A DNA stretch of 28,607 bases from Discostella pseudostelligera (taxonomy: Eukaryota; Bacillariophyta; Thalassiosirophyceae; Thalassiosirales; Thalassiosiraceae). Where the stretch lies: assembly GCA_036940085.1 (NCBI GenBank), contig JALLBK010000072.1, positions 1 to 28,607 on the forward strand, read 5' to 3'. The notes under the pieces were generated by a model. It worked only from the letters and a program-made list of their open reading frames with translations, searched no databases and was not told the DNA's origin. Positions 20,521 through 28,607 of the stretch are shown one piece after another (within the stretch, counting starts at the first letter, position 1; each line of letters begins with the position of its first letter). A program made the translations under genes and the position numbers.

Positions 20521-21426
20521 GAGGAGCAATTTGCTCATTTGGTACATCATGTGCACAGTACAGGGAATGTGGATGCTGAGGTGGTGATGCTTTCTTTTCG
20601 CGTCATGAGAAATCTCATTGTAGATTGCTTCTCAAAAATCTGTGTAGTATGAACCACACAAAATTTTGTCACAAAATTTTGTGAGCCGAGCCAGAGGCAC
20701 ATGTTATTGTTCACCTTGCAGGCAATAATGGTGTTGGGTATGCAGTGTTTCCTTCGGGTGACCCTGTCTCATGGTGTGGTTCAAGTGTCAACCTTATTAT
20801 TCATGCCAAGGAACAAATCAACCTTTCATCAACAAACACGGGCTACACAGACACCATGGTTTGGAAATTCTGTGGGGGATCCACCAACTTTGAATCCAAC
20901 AATGAATGCTACCACACTCAAACCAACCATAGAGCTCCTACAATGTCTCCCAGCACCACAAAACCGAAGCCAATTCCCACCAAGAAGTAGTCTGCATCCA
21001 ACAAAACTCTCACACGTACGATGACTCCAGCAAGAATTCCTATCTGCTGGAGTCTAACGATGCATCCAAGTTATGCCAAACCAACATCATTAAGCCATTT
21101 CGGAAGGTTCAAGGACCTGCCCACTTGTTGAAGGTACCAGGAAAGGGCGGCTTCTGACTTCTAACTTTCGAATTCAGCCTTACTGGATGTTGATGAGCGC
21201 AGCACTGGTGGTGATTTCTTGAAGAAGGTGGCAATGTCAGTGACAACAATGCCACAATCTTTCTTCAACACCAGCCTGAAGATGGATTTTTCATAGCTAC
21301 TCTTGCATGCACTGTTGATAGTCGGCCCATACGACTTCTCGTCATTGGGGATAAGTGGTGAGTAGAAAATTGAAGGTGCTGCAATGGCAGGGGCTGATTC
21401 ATTTTTTATATTTTCTGTTGTAGATA

Positions 21427-24400
21427 CTAGTACTCGTTCTGGTTACCATTTGCTTTAGTGTGGGATGCATTGGAGTACGCATGTGAGATGTCAACATTGA
21501 GCGCCAACCACAGTTGCTCCGAGGCGGTTCTTGAAAGAACTCCCTCCAACTTGTGAGGGAACAAGTCACGCGGAGTTATTGTTGCCAAGCGAAACAAATT
21601 GTGCATTGCCTCGGCTGAATCGAGCCCACTCGATAAACAACCTAGACATCTCAAAGCCATATGAACCGTCATAGTCGGGGCGAGCATCACTAGAAACCGC
21701 GCCCTCTCTCGAACATTCTCATCCAAAATGAATTCGGCAAGCAGAGTACTTTCTTGTAGGTTCGTCGACAACGACATTAACCTCAAAGCGATTGCAGCAG
21801 CGAGTGATCGAGGCGCAACGAATTCAAAAGTAACATGCTCCGCAGGGCATCCACTTTGCCTGTTCACTGCATTTTGTAAGGTAATAATATCTCCCGACAA
21901 AGTAGATGACATTTTCACGTCAAGGCAAAGCAGCACATGAATAGTATTGTACCTTCCAGATGCAGCAAGTAAAACCAAGCGGCGAATAAAAGCCCGGGAA
22001 CCTTGCTGACCGTTCAATGAGCTCACGATCTCGGCCTTTTCTGACCAAGTAGAAAGGTATTGCACAATCACGGCACTGTTGTCAGAGAGCTCAATGTCGA
22101 CATCTGCAATATCAAGGAGCGGGCAGTCACATACAACAACCCCTCGTAGTGTATCATCGACAATGTTCCTTTCGGATTCGAGGAGACTTTTCTGCCAAAT
22201 ACCACTTGCTAATTCAGCTACGACTACTCCATGCGACTCAAGGAAGCTCTCGGAGGTCAACAAAGTCCACGAAGTAGATTCTTGTAGCTTAGGCATATTG
22301 GTGTTCAATAAAGCTGGTTCATGCTCGTAGTTTTCGTATTCATCATCTGCCTTTGACGCCTCCTCCGCTTCACGCTGAAATGCGCCACTGACAGACTGGG
22401 CACTTATATGAGTAGGACCTGCATTGGCATTTCTATGCGCTTCAGTGTAGCATTCGCATTGGTCATCAAAACGCATTGAATTATTTAAGTGGGCAACCGA
22501 ATCAGGAGAGGATTTGGCTGCTGCAGAAGTTGTTGCGATGTTCTCCTCATGCTCGGTGCCTGATGTGTGAGCATTGCCGAGGTCATTTGCCATTTTCATC
22601 TGATCACTTTGAAGAATGCAATATTCACTATCCAGTGACTTTCTCCTTAGCCGAAGCTTCTTAGGAGGATTGATTGGTGTCATACCAAGAGAAATCGAAG
22701 GAACTGCAACACGCATGATATGAGTCGTTTGACCGGCAGCACATGATTTCTCAACTTGTTCTGTTTGAGATATTGATGCAGTTACACATGGCATTGACTC
22801 CTTGGATACATTATCGTCGTTGCGCTTCCTCTTCCTAACTTTTTTGTGCTTCTTCTTTTCTTTCCTACTCTTCTTCTTGCTGCTCTTGTCCTCCATATTC
22901 TCGTCAATTGGCATTTCATTTGTGCGTTTCCTTACGGATTTATTCGCATTTGGGACAGTCAGATCAACGGTAAAAGCGAGATGCAGGTCTGAAGGTTCAG
23001 CGACTCCATCGATTCCAGCGTCGTTTCCAACGCCTCCAAGTGGGAAATGCTGCGAGCTAACACGTCCTCTGTTCGCCACCGCGAACTCGGCAAGAAAAGA
23101 CTTCTTCCCGTCGTCCAACTCGCTAGCCTTCATGACGAGATGAAGTAATTCACCTCGAACTTTCAAGCTTCTCTTTCCGAGGGCCTCGATAGCAATGACA
23201 TCATCAAGATTTCCAGTGTCTGTGTCTATCACCCAATCTGGAAATTCGCCGCTGAAACGAGTTGAATATTTATCAATGTTTGACACATCGATTAGAAATT
23301 TCGGCCCAACAATCTGCAACGTCTTCTTTTCACCATTTGCCTTGCATGAAGAGACAAGGCACTGACCATGCCTGTTCGTTTTTAGACGATAGGCATATGG
23401 AGCACTGCGTGCAAGTCCGCAATCTTGGCTGGCCTTTTTCGACTTCGCGTGACGAGTGTATGAATTCGCAAGGACGCCAACAATATTCTGGGTGAAGCAA
23501 ACCTCAAGCGTCAGAGCTCGCGCATCAATTGAACGCTTTGAATACATTGGATGGTTGCACTGGAGAGTAAACAACTTGTTCATTCGCAACGTTGCATTGT
23601 AACGATGCTTGAAAACGACTGGGTCAACAATTTGATTGGTCAGGAACCCACGATATGAGTATATTGACTCGGCATTCCTTCTTGACGAGCATCCAGTCAA
23701 GAGTAAAATGAAAGATCCGTCGGCCCTCGATCGAACTTTTGCATTGTGGCAAAATGTTCTTCTTGTTATGTTGAGAATGGTTGAATCAAGCTCTGTAACG
23801 TTCTTCGCAACTAAGTCGCCTGCACTCTCGTTCCCGAACCAGGAAGAAACGGGATAATTTGAACAATGATTATGAAGAAACGGTAGGTTACCTGAACGAA
23901 TGGCTGAAACAACATGAATTGATATCGACTTCCGCTCCGTGGATTGACTTATTCTCCTCGATACGAGACCCTCGTTAGTGTTGTTTTGAATGATCCTTTG
24001 AGGGAGAAAGATGCATGTTGTCTTACTGCAGTTGGTCACACTTTGAAGAACGGTAACTCCCATTACGCGCGACGACGACACAACGAAACGACCACGACGA
24101 GACCTCTCTTCACCTCCATTGACCATATGATGCATGTTTGCGAGTGTCATCGTTCTGGAAAAGAAACTCGTCTCCGACGTCGAACAAGCGGGTCGCTTTG
24201 TAGCATTCGACTTCAGCTGAACGTCACTCTCTTGAACAGACAACGGAGTTTCGATATCAGACTCTAACCAAATCTTTCGTGGTAGAATATTGGTACCATT
24301 CAATGAAGCTCTACGCTCGTGTATTGAAAGCAACGATGACATAGATTGATCATGGGCAACCGACTCCCTTAAGTCGTTCAGTGTGTTGGTTATGAACTCA

Positions 24401-26030
24401 AATCGATGACGAGCTTGATGAGGAAGGAAGCGTAAGAGTCCGATTGGCGAGGGATGTGATTCCTCAAAGCTACTTGGGAGATGAAAGAGTGATGTCACCA
24501 ATCTCATGCTGCACATTTTATTCAATGGAATCAGGAGGTCGAGAGTTGTTGGCTTGTACTGTAACGATGTTGGATAGCGCGGATCGAAATCAGGGTCTAG
24601 TCGGATTGTGAATCTCGGTCTACTTCCTAGCGTTAGTGTTAGGGCCTTCTCGTGGTTCGATGGACGACGAGTGAATCACAAGATAACGGTTTCATGACCG
24701 ATGATGTTAGCGAATGATTCTAGCGCGTCTATACATCAGCAAGCAATCAAACTCACATTTTGACCATCGCTCGTGTCGTCGTCATCGTGGACGAGAAACT
24801 TTGTAAATGGAACTGTACCCAATCGCGATAAATAGTCCTCCTCCTTTTTCACTTGAGAAGCACCATAGGATTCGGTAAAAAATGCAGGCTTGGTGGATAT
24901 TGAGCTGATTGAGCATCCAGTCGTAGACTTTTCCCGGCTGTTTGTAATAATGTCACCCCGGCGGACTTTCGTCGGTATTCGAACATGTTGTGGACGGCTG
25001 AAGGAAGACATCATAACATCTCTCGCAAAATTCGAAGTATCAGCTGACCGTTGAGACTTGAGACGATGTATCGTTGTCAGATCATCGGGTTCATGCCTCA
25101 AATAGCACGTTGACTTTGGCATTGGCAAATCCATTACATGCTGTTTCCAAATCAGTGATTTCAGGGAAGGGGGAATCTCACAGTGCGGGTCATAACTACC
25201 GCCATCGCTACAAATGCTTCGTGAGTACTCAATCTTCATTGTACTCGGAAATGTAGTGTCTCTCGGTCTATTCTGTGTGATATCCTCTGATGATGCCAAC
25301 GCGAATACATTATCGATGGATGAATCAAACCTCGACCTACCACTTTCGAGCGCATCAATCACAGCACCAAGCTCATTGTCCATGTAGTTCGAATACAGAT
25401 ATGTGAATGCCTCTAAAGAGTTAGGTAGTGGTCGTACTACTGGAAGCTTGACCCCTCTCACTGGGCCCTTTGTTACTGGAGCAACTGGGCGAAATGCGCA
25501 TTCCGAAGGGTGGACGGCCGGCCCAAGCGTATTTATGATCTCACAAATTTGATGTCGCTGCCTCGAGATGTCTCTATCATTTGCACTCATCTTTGCCTGG
25601 AGATTTCACCCAGAAAAAATATATTGAAATGATGAAAGAGTTGTGAGCCAATATCAATGACGAAGCCGGTTGGTTACGGGGGTATCAATTGTACGACATG
25701 AGCCAAACTCACCATTTGTAAATCTACATCCGCCTTTTTATCCGCTTGTCTCATAGGTACATCATTTTCTTCATCTCCATTATCGACGTTACTTGGCATA
25801 GTTCTAAATAATTCGTTCTCGTCATCACTGCTGTAGGCATTGCAACGATCTGAGTGAATGCCGTCCTCTGCATCTGCATTCCAATGACGACGACGTCGAG
25901 AATGTTGGCATGGCGGCGATGGATTCGGCAAGGAGCGGAGTGCCGCACGACGAGCGCGAATATCACGTTCGGTGGCGATGATCTCTTGCGCTCGGAGGTG
26001 GTAGTCGATACAGAGCGGCCGGAATTTCAT
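21427..26030 (-). CDS. Large nuclear protein with candidate XPF-like/HhH C-terminus (possible SHOC1/ZIP2-like)
   Basis: Three exons, 26030-25713, 25596-24757 and 24648-21427, encode 1459 residues. The introns are 116 and about 108 bp, GT-AG and phase 0; the second acceptor could also be three bases downstream. Splicing gives DVDLQM/AKMSANDRD and DGQN/EKALTLTLGSRPRF in continuous frames. No N-terminal domain is recognised, although RFTIRLDPDFDPRYP looks conserved. A very basic cluster at about residues 972-995 (KKKSRKEKKKHKKVRKRKR) is a likely nuclear signal. From about residue 1218 on, CPLLDIADVDIEL, AVIVQYLSTWSEKAEIVSSL and VTFEFVAPRSLAAAIALRL resemble a nuclease-fold core lacking the ERKxxxD motif. 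This is followed by FLVMLAPTMTVHMALRCLG and LEGVLSRTASEQLWLAL, shaped like a tandem helix-hairpin-helix. That order is seen in XPF-family proteins including meiotic SHOC1/ZIP2. Family call is tentative; gene structure is well supported. Confidence 0.75.
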
Positions 26031-26328
26031 TGTATCGTAGTGGGTTGTTGTTGCGGTGATACCATACCGTCATTGTATTGTCATCATCGTCTTCGGCTGC
26101 TTGGCTTTGGCTGCCTTTGGCTTTGGCGGCGAGGCGGGCGGAGGCCGGCCAGCGATGGCGCGAAGAAAGGATTCTCATTTTGGCGATGACACTGGCGCCA
26201 GTGGATCTTTTTTGGCGACCCCCGAATTGCACCCGCAAAATCTCAACCATGGCAATGGATGTGGCATCCTTCGACTCATCATAGTCTGTGGTACTACCAT
26301 ATGGACTTGGCTGTCATAAGTTGGCTCA
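26031..26328. promoter_or_regulatory. Short tandem intergenic region between two minus-strand genes
   Basis: About 300 bp between the stop of the SET-domain gene and the ATG of the large nuclear-protein gene should contain the promoter of the latter. An open frame on the minus strand (26250-25963) covers part of it and overlaps the next gene out of frame. It could only be coding if the SET gene spliced from a GTAAGC donor near 26344 to an acceptor near 26292, which I consider unlikely. Confidence 0.4.
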
Positions 26329-28360
26329 TCAATTCGCTAAGTAATAGCCCTGCTTACCTTCGAGAATTGCTGTTTCCAGTGTTCGCAAAACACTCAACTC
26401 TGCCTCACGAACATTCCTTGCCACGCCTGCTCGGCAATGCAGATGCTCTCTGCTTTGGTCATCCATGTCGGTGGTTGTGGTTTGCCTGGCAAGCCACGCC
26501 TCGGCGATTGTTCCAAATTCGATCAAGTTTTGTATTCTATCTCTAATACACTCTTTTATCAATGACGTTGCCATCATTTCCACATCAGATTCATTGTCCA
26601 ATATTGTTGCTTCGCCAGTTCCGGAAGAATGTTTACGTTTCAGTTGTGACAGTGCAAATGCAGCAGCCCGAAATGCCGGAATAATAAGTTCGATCGCATG
26701 TCGATGATAGTGGTCATTGATGACGGATGGAGAGGATTGTATTTTTGTTCGAACGACAACACACGGCTGACGACGTGTAAAGGGAAATTCATCGGCTGTT
26801 GACGCTGGAGGTGGTCGGAACAAGCTCACTACTTCGATTCGACGCAACTGCTTTGGCCAATCATCATCAACCGCCTTNTGGAGGTGGTCGGAACAAGCTC
26901 ACTACTTCGATTCGACGCAACTGCTTTGGCCAATCATCATCAACCGCCTTAAAGGTTTCCTTGTCATCTTTTGCCGCATCCACAGCTGCCATCACTTCTT
27001 TCACGAGAGGTCCGTAATTAGACTCTAATAATAAATCCAAGCTCGGAGCGTCTGCAAGTTCCAGCACAGTAGGGAACAATGGAATGACTGCACACTCCCA
27101 GCGCTCCTTCTTCAACTCAGGGACGAATCCATAACTGCTTGCAATATCCCACGCCGGTCTCCACCCATAACATTTCACTAGCTCTTCTCCTTTCATCACG
27201 TTCCGCAGAGTTGTGACTACAATATTCCCCTTCCCATCAATGACTTTCTCGTCGTCACCTTCTCCCACGTGCCAAGTCCAACGAACATTAGGATCCTCTC
27301 CGTCGTGATTCAGCATATCTACCAATGGAACCAACATTCTTCCTTTCCCACCCAAATCTCTTCCCGCCGAATCCCCAAAAGATCGTGATAGTACTGCCGT
27401 GAATGCAGACAAGATAGCATTCAATATCTGAGTTTGTGTCACCGCGTTGCTGTAATGCTCCTTCAAGAAGGCGGATGACCATTTACGCACTACCAACCCG
27501 ATTCCAGCTCGAACTTCCCGTGCCTTCGTTTGACCCATGGTGCCCTGTAATAGTATTTCTACTTCATCATCGGTCCAATATAGAAAATGAGTTGGAAAAG
27601 GATGTCGTTGTTGTTGTCGATGGTTGTCGATGTTGTGTTGGGGTAGGAGCGGCATTGCGTCAAGGAAGAGTCCAAGTCGACGTGATCGTTCCAATGAATA
27701 CAAAGACCCCATCGAATTGGGCACCGAGGATGTCAAATCTCTGAAACGAGTAAGTTGAAGATGGGCAATGACACCGGCTAGGACAGCTAACCGTTTGCCT
27801 TCGTCGCTTTCCTGTTTGGTGGTTGTGGATGCTAGATCTTCACTCCACATTACTTTCAGAAGCTTTAGTACTTCATCATCATCCCCCTCCTCTTCATTGT
27901 ACGAATCGAGGATTGATGAGGCATCGATCATGCTTACCTCCTCCAATGGCAGGCACATGACCACTGTGTCTGCAGGGATATCGTCCAGTGCGACAATGCC
28001 CGTCCCTCCCTGCGATGGCGATCTAATTGCTACTTCAACGGAAGGATTCACATAGCTATTGGGAGATGTTGCAAGCGTAGTTGACCATAGCAATGAGTGA
28101 GGGTGCTGCTCCTGTTGCGGTTGTTGCAGCTCTTGCAGTACTACTGCATCGTGATCCTCGGACAAGGAGGATGAGCGATGATGCAACAAATTCGTACATT
28201 GATGTTGATGATGTAACCGTAACCGTAACCTGTTGCTCGACCACCCAAAAGCAGTAGTTGCCCTTAAAGTAAAAGCTGCAGTCACCAACGTGGATCCTCG
28301 CATAATATTATAGATATTCGATATCAGACTGAATATGGGGGTTGATGTTGCACCATACAA
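26329..28360 (-). CDS. SET-domain methyltransferase, Rubisco-LSMT/SETD3-like, probably plastid-targeted; split by assembly duplication
   Basis: The minus-strand frame from 28360 and the frame 26847-26329 are one gene separated by an artificial 73-bp insertion (72-bp duplicate plus one N). Without it the length is 652 codons plus stop. The SET domain covers about residues 105-405: GGTGIVALDDIPADTVVM at its start, the long LSMT-type insert with LFLDAMP and HFLYWTDDE, then LVPLVDMLNHDGEDPN containing the substrate/cofactor Asn-His pair, and GEELVKCYGW containing the catalytic Tyr. The C-terminal part (LRRIEVVSLFRPPP, VREAELSVLRTLETAILEG) fits the Rubisco-LSMT substrate-binding domain. Such enzymes methylate Lys, or His in SETD3, on specific proteins. 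Met20 (codon at 28303) begins MRGSTLVTAAFTLRATTAFG, a signal peptide with an Ala-Phe junction followed by basic residues, indicating plastid import; the true start is probably there. Substrate unknown. Confidence 0.88.
26806..26877 (+). repeat. Exact 72-bp duplicate, copy 1 (assembly join)
   Basis: Identical base for base to 26879-26950 and separated from it by the single N at 26878. It begins TGGAGGTGGTCGG and ends CAACCGCCTT. This is the expected signature of two contigs that overlap by 72 bp being joined with a one-base gap instead of being merged. Confidence 0.95.
26879..26950 (+). repeat. Exact 72-bp duplicate, copy 2 (assembly join)
   Basis: Second copy of the contig-end overlap. Each copy is in frame with one half of the SET-domain gene, so the gene reads through when only one copy is kept. 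Confidence 0.95.
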
Positions 28361-28607
28361 TGCATTATGGCAGGAAGTCCATGGTATCGGTATCGAGTGT
28401 TTGTTTTACTTTTACTTTTACCGTGTGTGGTGCTGGAACCCGATTGGCGGGAACTAAGGCGGAGACAGACGATTTATACTGATTCCTTCATATGTAGAAA
28501 ATCCGCTCCATTTTGGTGGCTACTTTTCCACGCCTACCAACAAAAAAACACAACAACAAAACTCGTCGGTCAAATCAATTATCCACAAACGCCTCACAGA
28601 TTTTCAA
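28361..28607. promoter_or_regulatory. Upstream region of the SET-domain gene, window edge
   Basis: The region should contain the promoter and 5' untranslated region of the SET-domain gene. It includes TTTTACTTTTACTTTTACC near 28403-28421 and an A/C-rich run at 28539-28560. No gene is seen. Confidence 0.4.

Larger units (their letters stand above)
19232..21361 (+). pseudogene. Decayed gene for a secreted propeller-repeat and Pro/Thr-rich protein
   Basis: No frame is intact, but protein-like fragments follow in order on the plus strand. 19232-19279 reads MKFSNFAFMKLAVDS, like the first part of a signal peptide, then stops. 19958-20230 holds repeat units in shifting frames: WIQLDTDIDREATDDGSGFS, GLVWVYEYSNNVWTQLGADI followed by DGEAAYDQ and a stop, then DGSAFAVWATGNDSGHQV. 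This W-QLG-DIDGEA pattern with S-S-DG and VRV-E blocks is common in predicted secreted diatom proteins and is propeller-like. A GT-AG intron at 20231-20333 joins this in frame to a stalk (TNEPTTAS, TPTSEPTTISPS) that ends at 20521. Later fragments are a Cys-rich piece at about 20525-20580, NNGVGYAVFPSGDPVSWCGS through APTMSPSTTKPK ending near 20990, and DNNATIFLQHQPEDGFF near 21245-21361. Several frameshifts and stops show decay. Segments between could be lost exons or introns. Confidence 0.65.

Noticed and set aside
24526..24735. Separate 1032-residue gene starting at 24525
   Set aside because: That frame begins with TTG and stays open upstream to a likely splice acceptor. It joins in phase to the exon ending at 24757.
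25963..26250. 95-codon minus-strand frame as an own gene or as the last exon of the SET gene
   Set aside because: It overlaps the first exon of the next gene out of frame, and its composition looks non-coding. The SET protein already ends at a position plausible for its family.
1..28607. CRISPR arrays, phage or defence islands, rRNA, tRNA, transposase genes
   Set aside because: Nothing on either strand resembles these. Intron structure and gene content are those of a eukaryotic nuclear genome.

Overview
This window looks like nuclear DNA of a diatom, probably a centric (Thalassiosirales-like) species. The evidence is eukaryotic: GT-AG introns of about 75-155 bp, serine- and polyglutamine-rich proteins, and a core spliceosomal gene. 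Two proteins also carry presequences of the diatom plastid type, a signal peptide followed by an Ala-Phe motif. Genes are close together on both strands and mostly arranged as divergent or convergent pairs. I see no prokaryotic operons, CRISPR arrays, rRNA or recognisable tRNA genes.

Layout. 234-2395 (-): a type II membrane protein of possible glycan-active propeller fold, whose reading frame shifts near 1080-1150. 2549-4507 (+): a polytopic membrane protein ending in a degenerate polysaccharide-deacetylase-like domain. 4672-7612 (-): one four-exon gene for a polyQ/polyN protein with a GAF-like domain and a Raf/TKL-type kinase. 8306-12659 (+): a five-exon M16 metalloprotease of the YOL098C/SDD3 type. 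12698-15628 (-): a SAP-domain plus dienelactone-hydrolase fusion, probably plastid-directed. 15897-16844 (+): a BRCT protein with a Cys-rich tail. 16928-18149 (-): the splicing factor YJU2/CCDC94 in two exons.

18150-21426 has no intact gene. It holds short repeats and a decayed gene for a secreted protein with W-QLG-DIDGEA propeller-like repeats and a Pro/Thr-rich stalk. The relic still has one in-frame spliceable intron (20231-20333). 21427-26030 (-) is a three-exon gene for a 1459-residue nuclear protein. Its C-terminus looks like a non-catalytic XPF-type nuclease-fold plus helix-hairpin-helix tail, so a SHOC1/ZIP2-like meiotic role is possible but unproven. 26329-28360 (-) is a SET-domain (Rubisco-LSMT/SETD3-like) methyltransferase. 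It is broken in this assembly only by an exact 72-bp duplication flanking a single N.

The genes share no obvious pathway; this is ordinary compact nuclear sequence. The more unusual items are three domain combinations (membrane protein with pseudo-deacetylase, GAF with kinase, SAP with dienelactone hydrolase), the XPF-like candidate and the relic gene. All functions are read from sequence by eye, without database searches.
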